A DNA stretch of 31,549 nucleotides. Source: DAOUCV01 sp034432095 (lineage in GTDB: Bacteria; Chloroflexota; Dehalococcoidia; Dehalococcoidales; UBA2162). Positions 22,836-30,767 of this stretch are shown here, piece by piece. The position numbers and the translations under genes are program-made. The stretch lies in assembly GCA_034432095.1 (NCBI GenBank), contig DAOUCV010000057.1, forward strand, positions 1 to 31,549. The letters run 5' to 3'. Below the pieces are notes generated by a model. That model was not told the origin of the DNA. It did no database searches and saw only the letters and a list, made by a program, of their open reading frames with translations. Every line of letters begins with the position of its first letter. Positions within the stretch are counted from its first letter, which is position 1.

Positions 22836-24656
22836 TTAGTAACCCATGGATTTCTTCAATGCCTGGTCTATCCAGACGTACTTGATCCAGGTCTCATAGT
22901 GGGCCCATGAACCGATGCTTATCTCGCCAGTATATTGCCTCAGCCAGGGATGCCAGCCAACATAATTATACGGCGTCGGGGGTGTAAATGAATAGGCCTG
23001 TGCAATGACATAATCGATTCCATCCCGGACCAATTTTGCGTTCCGCTCCGGGTCAGTCAGGAGCGTCGCCGCACTTTCAACGAACAGATTGTTGATATAT
23101 GGGTCGTTGACCTTGCTGAAGTTCATCGCCTGCCCCCAGGTGAACTGTATGAACATTTCAGGCCGGTTTGGATTGTGCCCGAAGGTGGTCATCTGGTCGT
23201 ATGCTCCGCTATAGTATGTACCGGTCCAGGTACCACTTTCCATTATCTTCAACTCCAGGTCTACACCAATCTTGCTCCAGTACTCCTTAATGATGGACAA
23301 CATGTCCACTTGGTCTGTCAGACATATGATATTAGTCTTAAAGCCGTTGGGATAACCCGCCTCAGCCAGAAGCTTCTTCGCCTTCTCCGGGTCATAGGTA
23401 TAGTTCTCCTGGGCAGCGGCGGAAAGCTGCTCTATTGGCCTGAAATAGTGCTTGAACTCTGGAGCATTCATACAAACCGTCTGAAGAAGCTCACCGTCGC
23501 CTCTCAAGAACGAACTGAGTATTTCCCGCCGGTCTACAGCCATCGACAATGCCTTTCTGACTCTAAGGTCATCAAACGGCTTCCTGTCAACTCTCCAGCC
23601 GATGGTCCAGTAATTTGGCAGATACCTCCCCCAGAGCATTTCAGGGTTTGTCTTGTCGAAATACTCCTTGTCCTCCAGCCACAGGCCCGCCATCTGGTCA
23701 ATCTTTCCTGTCCTTAATGCCGCCAGCCTGGTGGACTTATCCGCAATAATCAGAATCTTAACACCGTCCACGTAGGGCAGTTGGTTCTCCGGATGAAAGG
23801 GGTCCTTCTGCCAGTAGTTAGGATGCTTGACATATGTAATGGAAGCATCACGCACAAAGTCTGTAATCATGAACGGTCCTGTGCCGCACATGTTCCTCCA
23901 ATCTTGCAGGTCACCATATTGCTGAACGGCCTCACGGGGAACCACCCACCCCTGGGTTCCCACATAGCCTGAATATGCCCTGGACAGCATCCCGGGCGGA
24001 CAGGTGATTTCAAGCGTCCACTTATCGAGCGCGGTTATCGTCGATACGTCTCTACCTATCGGATAATTCTTGTAATTGTAGGATGTTGGGGATGTCGCCA
24101 TCCTCATCAAGGAATACTCAATGTCATAGGCAGTCATTTCTCTGCCGTTCGTTGGCGGCTTATTGTGAAAACGGACGCCTTTACGGATATTGAACCGCAT
24201 TGTCTGGTCATTAACAATTTCCCAGCTCTCACACAGGGCTCCAGTCATAAACCAAGGGAAGGGAAAGGGGTTCACCCGGTAACTTACTTCACCGGTGCCG
24301 GTTGGCCCCTTGGTATAGTCTCCCTGCAAGAGAATCTCATAAACAAGGCGACTGCCGCTGCATACCCACACGGGCTGAAAGGCTTCATCCCAATTCAGCG
24401 GCGATGACGTGAAACACATAGTGAATACACCGCCGTATCGCGGTTTTTCCACCAACCTGCCCAGTGAATCAGTCACCATCTCTTTCTCTTCCTTCACGAC
24501 CTTCTCTTCCGCCACCGCTTTTTCTTCTGGTTTTACTACTACTGTCGCTTTTTCCTCGACTTTTTTCTCCTCTACTTCTTTCGGAGCACAGGAAGCTATC
24601 ACCAGGGATAATGCCATCAGGAAGCTCACTAGCATCCAGATAATTTTCTTTTTCAC
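22836..24656 (-). CDS. ABC transporter solute-binding lipoprotein, family 5 (oligopeptide/nickel type)
   Basis: The 606-residue product starts MKKKIIWMLVSFLMALSLVI and then ASC, a lipoprotein signal peptide with lipobox IASC and the lipid-anchored Cys23. A Lys/Glu/Val-rich tether (about 26-65) follows. The mature part is a family 5 periplasmic or surface binding protein, with MRFNIRKGVRFHNKPPTNGR, then YDIEYSLMRM, then KPFDDLRVRKALSMAVDR. Members bind peptides, sugars, nickel or other solutes. No permease or ATPase genes are present in the window, so it either uses transport genes elsewhere or acts with a shared one. The start is GTG behind GGAGGTGGAG. It is transcribed toward the aconitase X genes. 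Confidence 0.9.
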   Translation of the reverse strand: MKKKIIWMLVSFLMALSLVIASCAPKEVEEKKVEEKATVVVKPEEKAVAEEKVVKEEKEMVTDSLGRLVEKPRYGGVFTMCFTSSPLNWDEAFQPVWVCSGSRLVYEILLQGDYTKGPTGTGEVSYRVNPFPFPWFMTGALCESWEIVNDQTMRFNIRKGVRFHNKPPTNGREMTAYDIEYSLMRMATSPTSYNYKNYPIGRDVSTITALDKWTLEITCPPGMLSRAYSGYVGTQGWVVPREAVQQYGDLQDWRNMCGTGPFMITDFVRDASITYVKHPNYWQKDPFHPENQLPYVDGVKILIIADKSTRLAALRTGKIDQMAGLWLEDKEYFDKTNPEMLWGRYLPNYWTIGWRVDRKPFDDLRVRKALSMAVDRREILSSFLRGDGELLQTVCMNAPEFKHYFRPIEQLSAAAQENYTYDPEKAKKLLAEAGYPNGFKTNIICLTDQVDMLSIIKEYWSKIGVDLELKIMESGTWTGTYYSGAYDQMTTFGHNPNRPEMFIQFTWGQAMNFSKVNDPYINNLFVESAATLLTDPERNAKLVRDGIDYVIAQAYSFTPPTPYNYVGWHPWLRQYTGEISIGSWAHYETWIKYVWIDQALKKSMGY

Positions 24657-24910
24657 GGTTGCTCCACCTCCACGCTGAATTTTACTGACTCTTGCCCTTC
24701 AGTCTTTCCTCGACGTCCTCACTTTGTCAACCACCTTACTTTTACCACTTCAATTGTTTTAGCCCGATAGCATCACCTCCTTGGCGGCAGACTGCCTCTA
24801 TTAAACCCAAAAAGGGCATCAAGAACCGCTGTATCAATTAGCAACTCCGATGCCTTTCATCCAAAGCATCCTTTTCTCTGGTTTTATGTGATTTTTACAT
24901 GTTACACATT

Positions 24911-24939
24911 AGTCTAGTGCTATTCGGCGAACTTGTCAA
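24911..24939 (-). promoter_or_regulatory. Promoter of the binding-protein gene
   Basis: On the minus strand a perfect TTGACA (24939-24934) is 17 bp from TAGACT (24916-24911), four of six -10 matches. Transcription would start near 24904, leaving a leader of about 250 bases before the GTG at 24656. Confidence 0.55.
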
Positions 24940-25010
24940 GAGAACGAATTGACTCATAATTTTTGTTACCGAAGAAAGATGGAGACAGGACTTTAGAGGC
25001 TGGCTAGAGT

Positions 25011-25016
25011 TATAAT
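25011..25016 (+). promoter_or_regulatory. Candidate -10 box of the molybdoenzyme operon
   Basis: A perfect TATAAT lies about 50 bases upstream of the GTG at 25067, but no good -35 box is 17 bp before it. A second option is TTGTCA (24933-24938) with CATAAT (24955-24960), spaced 16 bp, which would overlap the divergent promoter. Confidence 0.35.
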
Positions 25017-25066
25017 AGAGCATATCCCCTTAACCTGAGAGGTACAGAGAGGAGGAAGAGCATGGC

Positions 25067-27181
25067 GTGATTGAATCAAATGTGCAGGTAATCAGAAGCA
25101 ACTGCCGGGGTTGTCATGGTGGTTGTGGAGTGTTAGTCCACGTTAAAGGTGGTCGTATCACTAAGATTGAAGGGGACCCGGATTGTCCCAGCAACCGCGG
25201 TACCATGTGCAGTAAGGGACTCGCCTACCTGCAACTTGTGTATCACCCTGAGCGGGTTATTTATCCTCTCAAACGTGCTGGCAAGAAGGGCGAGGGCAAG
25301 TGGCAACGTATCTCCTGGGATGAGGCTCTGGATACAATTGTCAATAAATATAAGGAGATTATCCCGAAGTATGGTCCTGAAGCCATTGTGATAGGGCAGG
25401 GTACCAGTCGGGACTATGCCGAATTTCTATATCGTTTTGCCAACCTTCTGGGGACACCGAATGTCATTACCGCCGGTCATATGTGCTATATGTCAAGGCT
25501 GGGCGCTACTTTAATAACCTGTGGTTTCATGCCCATATGCGATTACAATGGCCACCCCAACTGTGTCATGGTATGGGGTAGCAATATTGTCTGGACTCAC
25601 ACCGATGAATACAAAGCAGAAAATATGTCCCGAGTGCTGGCTGAGGGGGCAAGACTGATTGTCATTGACCCCAGGCTGACCTACCTGGCGGGACGGGCTG
25701 ACATCTGGTTACAGCTCAGACCGGGCACAGATACAGCTCTGGCTTTGGGTATGGCTAATGTAATCATTAGCGAAGGGCTTTACGATAAGGAATTCGTGGA
25801 GAAATATACCTACGGGTGGGACAGGTTCGTTGAGCGGGTGAAGGAATACCCACTGGATAGGGTGGAGAGGATTACCTGGGTGCCGGCAGAAAAAATCAGA
25901 AACGCGGCGCGGCTCTATGCTGAGACCAAACCAGCCTGCATCCAGTGGGGAGTAGCTATTGAGCAGACAATAAACTGCACCGACAACAATCGTATCCTCA
26001 CCGACCTGATGGCAATAACCGGTAATCTGGATGTGCCCGGAGGCAACGTTTTCTTCCCCCCACCACCGGTGCGGACGATGAGTGAGTTTGCCAGGCATCG
26101 AGAACTGCCCGCGGAACAGCGAGAGAAACGACTCGGCGGCAGTACTTACAAACTGGCGAGCAGGGTTGCCTTAGTTACCCCCAAGATGGTCTGGGATGCT
26201 ATCCTGACCGGTAAGCCCTATCCGGTAAAAGCGGTGCAACTTCACGGCTCTAACCCGGTGATAACCCGTGCCAATGCCAAAGAGGTCTATAAAGCGCTGA
26301 GCCAGGTTGATTTCCTGGTCGTGTCTGATTTCTTCTTGACCCCAACGGCTGAGCTGGCTGACATTGTTCTGCCTGCCGCTACCTGGCTTGAGCTGAACTA
26401 CCTCGGTGGCTATTACAAGCGGAACGGGTATATATTTCCCAGAAAAAAGATTGTGCAGATTGGCGAGTGCTGGCCAGACCACAAGATGTTTAACGAACTG
26501 GGTAAGAGGCTGGGGCAAGAGCCGTACTGGTTTGACACCGTGGAGGACGGTTTTGATTATATCTTGGAGCCAGCCGGTCTTACCTGGGAGCAGATTAAGG
26601 ATATGCCCTATATCAAAGGTGAAATGGAATACCGCAAATATGAAAAGAGAGGCTTCTCCACTCCCACGAAGAAAGTGGAGCTTTATTCAACCATTCTTGA
26701 AGATTGGGGCTATGACCCGCTACCCCGATACCGCGAAGTCCCGGAAAGCCCGGTAAGCAGACCGGAAATGGCCCGGGAGTACCCCTATATTCTGATTACC
26801 GGCGCCAGAAGCCCCGTCTTTTACCACTCGGAGTACCGTATGATTCCCTGGCTACGTGAAATACATCCTGACCCGCTGGTTGAGATTCATCCCCAGACAG
26901 CCGAAAAACACGGTATAAAAGAGGGCGATTGGGTATTCATCGAGAGTCCCAGAGGGAGAATTAAGCAACGAGCTAAACTTACGACGGGAATTGACCCCAG
27001 GGTAGTTGCCGCTGAGCACGGCTGGTGGTTCCCCGAGGTGAAAACGCCTGACCACGGCTGGGCTCAATCCAACATCAACATCCTTACCGATAATGACCCC
27101 AGAGATTACGACGTAGCGATAGGCGCAACCAACCTGAGAGTCTTGCTCTGTAAGATATACCCTGCTGAGGTGGTGCCGTAA
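25067..27181 (+). CDS. Molybdopterin (bis-PGD) oxidoreductase, catalytic subunit
   Basis: This 704-residue protein is a complete member of the DMSO reductase superfamily. The N-terminal four-Cys cluster site is Cys13-x2-Cys16-x3-Cys20-x27-Cys48. Cys140 in ITAGHMCYMSR lies where the protein ligand of Mo or W sits, as in formate dehydrogenases and acetylene hydratase. The C-terminal pterin-binding domain contains LITGARSPVFYHSEYRM and VEIHPQTAEKHGIKEGDWV. There is no twin-arginine signal, so it is cytoplasmic. The start is GTG, with GGAGG 11 bases upstream; an out-of-frame ATG-GCG-TGA overlaps it. It overlaps the ferredoxin-subunit gene by one base (TAATG). The substrate cannot be assigned; no membrane anchor gene is present. 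Confidence 0.9.
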   Translation: MIESNVQVIRSNCRGCHGGCGVLVHVKGGRITKIEGDPDCPSNRGTMCSKGLAYLQLVYHPERVIYPLKRAGKKGEGKWQRISWDEALDTIVNKYKEIIPKYGPEAIVIGQGTSRDYAEFLYRFANLLGTPNVITAGHMCYMSRLGATLITCGFMPICDYNGHPNCVMVWGSNIVWTHTDEYKAENMSRVLAEGARLIVIDPRLTYLAGRADIWLQLRPGTDTALALGMANVIISEGLYDKEFVEKYTYGWDRFVERVKEYPLDRVERITWVPAEKIRNAARLYAETKPACIQWGVAIEQTINCTDNNRILTDLMAITGNLDVPGGNVFFPPPPVRTMSEFARHRELPAEQREKRLGGSTYKLASRVALVTPKMVWDAILTGKPYPVKAVQLHGSNPVITRANAKEVYKALSQVDFLVVSDFFLTPTAELADIVLPAATWLELNYLGGYYKRNGYIFPRKKIVQIGECWPDHKMFNELGKRLGQEPYWFDTVEDGFDYILEPAGLTWEQIKDMPYIKGEMEYRKYEKRGFSTPTKKVELYSTILEDWGYDPLPRYREVPESPVSRPEMAREYPYILITGARSPVFYHSEYRMIPWLREIHPDPLVEIHPQTAEKHGIKEGDWVFIESPRGRIKQRAKLTTGIDPRVVAAEHGWWFPEVKTPDHGWAQSNINILTDNDPRDYDVAIGATNLRVLLCKIYPAEVVP

Positions 27182-27690
27182 TGACCAAGGAATACACCCT
27201 TATTGTCAATGCGAAGGACTGCTTTGGTTGTAATACCTGTGAGGTTGCCTGTAAGCAGGAACATAATTTGTCCGCTGGCCCGAGGTTAATCAGGGTTTAC
27301 CCCGATGGTCCTCGCCAAATTGAAGGCAAGCTCCAGTTAAGATATGTAGTGGCGCACTGCATCCACTGTACTCAGCCGCCATGCCAGGATGCCTGCCGGG
27401 TAAACGCAATAAACAAGCGAGAAGACGGCATCGTGCTGATTAACCAAGAGCTTTGCGTTGGCTGTAAGGACTGCGTTGACGCCTGTCCCCTCGGGGTAAT
27501 TTACTTTAGTGAGGAGCAGGGGATAGCCCAGAAGTGCGACCTGTGCATTGACCGGATTGAGCAGGGGCTTCTTCCGGCTTGTGTCAGTGCCTGCCCTGGC
27601 TACTGTATCTACTTTGGCGACCTGAATGAAGTCGTCAAGAGAATAGGCAAGCTGGAGCTATTGGTCCGGTACAAGGGCATCACTGAATAG
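27181..27690 (+). CDS. Four-cluster [4Fe-4S] ferredoxin subunit of the molybdoenzyme
   Basis: A protein of 169 residues of the DmsB/HybA type. Four cysteine groups are visible: CFGCNTCEVAC; CIHCTQPPCQDAC; CVGCKDCVDACP; and CDLC with CVSACPGYC near the end. This is enough for four [4Fe-4S] clusters arranged as an electron wire. It shares one base with the stop codon of the catalytic subunit, so translation is coupled and a stable heterodimer is expected. With no quinone-reactive anchor, electrons probably pass to or from a soluble partner. The downstream ispH gene converges on it. Confidence 0.92.
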   Translation: MTKEYTLIVNAKDCFGCNTCEVACKQEHNLSAGPRLIRVYPDGPRQIEGKLQLRYVVAHCIHCTQPPCQDACRVNAINKREDGIVLINQELCVGCKDCVDACPLGVIYFSEEQGIAQKCDLCIDRIEQGLLPACVSACPGYCIYFGDLNEVVKRIGKLELLVRYKGITE

Positions 27691-27699
27691 AGATTGTTC

Positions 27700-28554
27700 T
27701 CAAATCGGCAGGTCTTTTAGTTTCATTAGTACTTCATTTATCGTCTGCTCGGCAGTGGAAGCGCCTCCAGTCAGACCTACTTGACGGTGACCCTGAAACC
27801 AGGAGGGTTGGATTTCCTCCGCAGTCTCAACCAGATATGTCTTGGTAGCGGTAGCACACAAATCGGCGAGGTGGTTGGTGTTGGCGCTGGCGTGGCTGCC
27901 AATAACGAGCATAAGGTCCACCCTCTTAGCTAACTCAAGGGCGGCTTGCTGGCGTTCCCGGATATCGTGGCATATGGTATCAACGATGCGTAGTTCAGCA
28001 TCTTTGGTCAGGACAGAGTCAATGAGTTTCCTGACAAACTCGACAAAACGAGCCGGGATTTGGGTTGTCTGAGATAGCACGCCCAGACGGCGAGGTAAAT
28101 GCTCCAGCCTGGTGACAAAATTCTCATCTGTTGTGGCTACGCCCTTGCCGTTGGCCCAGCCAAGGATACCTTTCACTTCAGGATGGTTAACATCTCCATA
28201 TACAATGACGAAAAACCCGGACCTGGCTAGCCTACGAGCGGCAATCTGGGCCCGGTGGACGAATGGGCAGGTGGTATCGATTATGTCGCGATACCTAGCT
28301 CGAAGTTCGTTCTCCAGTTGTGGACTCACGCCGTGAGCACCGATAGCCACGGTGTTACCCTGTATCTCGTCCAGACTGCTGACTACCCTTACCCCAATAT
28401 CTGTCAGTCTTTGTAACACCTGCTGATTGTGCACAATAGCCCCGAAGGCTTCCACCCGCCCACGTTCACGAGCAGCCTTTGCCAGAGTATCAATAGCCCG
28501 CTTAACCCCAAAACAAAAACCGGTTCCAGCGGCCTTTTCCACCCTCAGTGTCAT
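27700..28554 (-). CDS. ispH: 4-hydroxy-3-methylbut-2-enyl diphosphate reductase
   Basis: IspH (LytB), 284 residues, a normal length. It catalyses the last step of the MEP pathway, making isopentenyl and dimethylallyl diphosphate. The three cysteines that hold the iron-sulfur cluster are Cys14 (GFCFGV), Cys96 (TTCPFV) and Cys195 (DTICHDIRERQ). Glu126 in NHPE is the proton-relay residue, and SQTT near 161-164 supplies the conserved Thr. The C-terminal TGGASTAEQTI matches the family's substrate-binding SGAS(T)P segment. It is the last gene of the minus-strand operon, eight bases after plsC. Its presence shows that the organism uses the MEP route. Confidence 0.96.
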   Translation of the reverse strand: MTLRVEKAAGTGFCFGVKRAIDTLAKAARERGRVEAFGAIVHNQQVLQRLTDIGVRVVSSLDEIQGNTVAIGAHGVSPQLENELRARYRDIIDTTCPFVHRAQIAARRLARSGFFVIVYGDVNHPEVKGILGWANGKGVATTDENFVTRLEHLPRRLGVLSQTTQIPARFVEFVRKLIDSVLTKDAELRIVDTICHDIRERQQAALELAKRVDLMLVIGSHASANTNHLADLCATATKTYLVETAEEIQPSWFQGHRQVGLTGGASTAEQTINEVLMKLKDLPI

Positions 28555-28562
28555 CTTAATCC

Positions 28563-29198
28563 TTACTTTACATAATACCCACGGTATTCAACCGGAAGGA
28601 GCTCAGCGATATGCTTCATCATAAAGGTAGTAAGTTCAGTAAGCTCGGCTTTGGACACCTTACCGTTCACCGAGGGCAGACGGAACGGCTGACCAAAGGT
28701 AATTGTTATCGGAGGGCGGCGCAACATCCAGCATAGGCCTTTAATTCTTTCCGTGCCCGTAATGGCTACGGGAAGGATTGGAACTCCATGGCGCAGGGCT
28801 ATTAGTGCTGAACCGTGGAAAGCGGGCTGTAATTTGGCATTCTTACTCCTCGTTGCCTCAGGAAACATGGCTAAAGCCAGACCCTTAGCTAACACTCTCT
28901 CTGCCTGACGCAGCGCCTCCCTGTCCAGTTGTCCGCGATGTACCGGAAAGGCACCAAAGCTACTTATGAAGTAGCCTATGAACCTGGAGCGGAATAGCTC
29001 CTCCTTAGCCATAAATATTACTCTTCGTTTAAGGCTAACGCTGATCAGAGGAGGGTCAGCAAGATTAAGGTGGTTAGCTATTATTAGCAGAGCTCCCTGG
29101 CTGGGGATATTCTCCCTGCCTTTAATCTGCCAGCGAGTAAACAGGCGCAGGGCTACTATCACTATGCCTCTGGCAACATAGTAAAACCAGCGTATCAT
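28563..29198 (-). CDS. plsC: 1-acyl-sn-glycerol-3-phosphate acyltransferase
   Basis: The 211-residue product has the acyltransferase motifs in order: NHLNLADPP with the catalytic His43-x4-Asp48, then FMAKEELFRSRFIG, FPVHRGQLDREAL, and FPEATRSKNAKL (112-123), where the usual FPEGTRS has Ala for Gly. An N-terminal hydrophobic helix (about 5-20) would anchor it in the inner membrane. It acylates lysophosphatidic acid to phosphatidic acid. The gene lies 20 bases after pncB and eight bases before ispH. It could equally be a relative acting on another lysolipid, but the motif set is standard. Confidence 0.92.
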   Translation of the reverse strand: MIRWFYYVARGIVIVALRLFTRWQIKGRENIPSQGALLIIANHLNLADPPLISVSLKRRVIFMAKEELFRSRFIGYFISSFGAFPVHRGQLDREALRQAERVLAKGLALAMFPEATRSKNAKLQPAFHGSALIALRHGVPILPVAITGTERIKGLCWMLRRPPITITFGQPFRLPSVNGKVSKAELTELTTFMMKHIAELLPVEYRGYYVK

Positions 29199-29218
29199 TA
29201 TACTCTAAATTGACCTCA

Positions 29219-30217
29219 TTACATTATGCGCTTGAGTCTGGGGTTGGGGGTGATACCCGGGATTCGGCCACGTTTAGCGAGCGGCTTGCCGTCAACCTCA
29301 TGCAGGTCGGCGGTAAAGTCAATTGGCTTAGCGCCACTGATATAACTCCCGACACCAAAGCCGTCAACCGGAGCTCCGGCCTCACGAAAGTAGGTAATAC
29401 GTTCCGGGTCAATACCACCGCTAACAAAAATCTTTACATAGTTGAAGCCAGCTAAATCCAGGCGAGCTCTTACCTCCTTGACCAGGTCAGCAGTAACTCG
29501 CCCCCGCTCGCCGGGAGTGTCCAGCCGTACACTTTGAAGCCTTCTACCCAGTGCCTCAGCTACCCTGAGGCTTTCCTCAGCCTCGTCTTTGAAGGTATCC
29601 ACCAGAGATATGCGGGGCACCTCGGGGGGCATGTGCTTATCGAAGGCCAGGGTAGCCTTGACCGTATCTCCCATAATCAGTATCAACGCGTGGGGCATAG
29701 TTCCGGAGGGCCTAACGCCTGCCAACCTGGCACCGGCTATGCTGGAACAGCCGGCACAGCCACCGACCATAGCGGCATAGTCCATTACGGCAACAACTCC
29801 GGGATGTACATGACGGACGCCAAAGCTGATGATAGGTATTCCCTTGGCGGCTTCCACACATTGCCGGGCGGCTGTTGCCCAACCACTACAGTGGGCTAGA
29901 ATACCGTCAATGGCTGTCTCATATAGTCCGTAGCTCAGGTAGGGCGCCGTGATACGCAACACCACCTCTTTTGCCTCCATGGCGTCACCCTCATCCAGAG
30001 CCCAGACTTCGCGGTTACCCTCGGGCAAGACCCGAGCGAGTAGAGCTTTGACCTCCTCCATACCACAGAGTATCCCCGCCCGGCTGGGAAATACTTCCAT
30101 TGTGGCTACTGGATTGAGCCCCTCCTTACGCAATATCTCTATAGTGTGGGCAAAGTAAATGTCAGCCGTCTCTCCGGATAGGACAGCTTCAGTGGGCTTA
30201 AATTTAGGAGCTTGCAT
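29219..30217 (-). CDS. pncB: Nicotinate phosphoribosyltransferase
   Basis: This is a short-type nicotinate phosphoribosyltransferase. It begins MQAPKFKPTEAVLSGETADIYF and has the family's SFGVRHVHPG, RPSGTMPHALIL, and VDTFKDEAEESLRVAE segments. The phosphate-binding FVSGGIDPERI and FGVGSYISG motifs follow. It converts nicotinate and PRPP to nicotinate mononucleotide for NAD salvage. The frame is open to a TTG at 30232, but GGAGG lies eight bases before the ATG at 30217, which gives 332 residues and avoids an overlap with pncA. It sits directly after pncA, whose product supplies its substrate. Confidence 0.94.
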   Translation of the reverse strand: MQAPKFKPTEAVLSGETADIYFAHTIEILRKEGLNPVATMEVFPSRAGILCGMEEVKALLARVLPEGNREVWALDEGDAMEAKEVVLRITAPYLSYGLYETAIDGILAHCSGWATAARQCVEAAKGIPIISFGVRHVHPGVVAVMDYAAMVGGCAGCSSIAGARLAGVRPSGTMPHALILIMGDTVKATLAFDKHMPPEVPRISLVDTFKDEAEESLRVAEALGRRLQSVRLDTPGERGRVTADLVKEVRARLDLAGFNYVKIFVSGGIDPERITYFREAGAPVDGFGVGSYISGAKPIDFTADLHEVDGKPLAKRGRIPGITPNPRLKRIM

Positions 30218-30221
30218 CTGC

Positions 30222-30749
30222 TCACCCTCCAACAGTAGTTAACCTTGCCCCGAGCACCTTTTCGATGTGTTCCAGAGCAAAACGGTGAGCCTCGCCATCG
30301 GGCGAAGCCACACAGTCAATCGGCACCTCAACTTTATAATCACGGTTTCGGGCATCAGCCGCGGTATGCAGGACACAGATGTTGGTCAACACGCCACAAA
30401 TAATCACTTTCTCTGGCTTGAGTTGACTCAGTTTTTCTTCCAGTGATGTCGCAAAGAAGCCGCTGTACCGTTTTTTGGGGATTATCTCACCCGGATACCT
30501 AGCCAGCTCGGGAATCACCTCGGCTTCAACAGTGCCTTCAATACAGTGGGGGGGAAACATCTCAAACTCAAGGTCATCCGGGTCGTGGTTGTCGCAGATG
30601 AAGAAGAGCTTGGAGCCGTGTTTTAACTCACGCTCCAGAAGATGACGGATATTGGGGATGATTTGCCGGCATTTCTGTCCGATGTAAAGGGGATAGCCTT
30701 CTTCCAGAAACCCCCTGAGCATATCCACCACTAAAACAGCGTTAGCCAT
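30222..30749 (-). CDS. pncA: Nicotinamidase (isochorismatase-like hydrolase)
   Basis: A cysteine hydrolase of 175 residues. The catalytic triad is visible as Asp9 (VVDMLRGF), Lys92 (IPKKRYSGF) and Cys125 (GVLTNICV), and the metal-binding region contains DNHDPDD. The gene is next to pncB, which uses nicotinate, making nicotinamidase the best call within the isochorismatase superfamily. GGAGG precedes the ATG, 18 bases after purH. The pair recycles nicotinamide to NAD. Confidence 0.9.
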   Translation of the reverse strand: MANAVLVVDMLRGFLEEGYPLYIGQKCRQIIPNIRHLLERELKHGSKLFFICDNHDPDDLEFEMFPPHCIEGTVEAEVIPELARYPGEIIPKKRYSGFFATSLEEKLSQLKPEKVIICGVLTNICVLHTAADARNRDYKVEVPIDCVASPDGEAHRFALEHIEKVLGARLTTVGG

Positions 30750-30767
30750 AGCTGTAAACCTCCAGCT

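Larger units (their letters stand above)
24657..25066. other. Divergent intergenic region
   Basis: This 410-base space separates the divergent binding-protein and molybdoenzyme genes. It contains promoters for both directions and a leader of about 250 bases for the binding-protein mRNA. A tiny frame (24759-24773, minus: ATG CTA TCG GGC TAA) sits directly after AAGGAGGTG. I recognise no known riboswitch. Confidence 0.5.

Noticed and set aside
25067..25070. UGA near the molybdoenzyme start as a second selenocysteine codon
   Set aside because: It is out of frame with the enzyme and the metal-ligand position is an ordinary Cys140.
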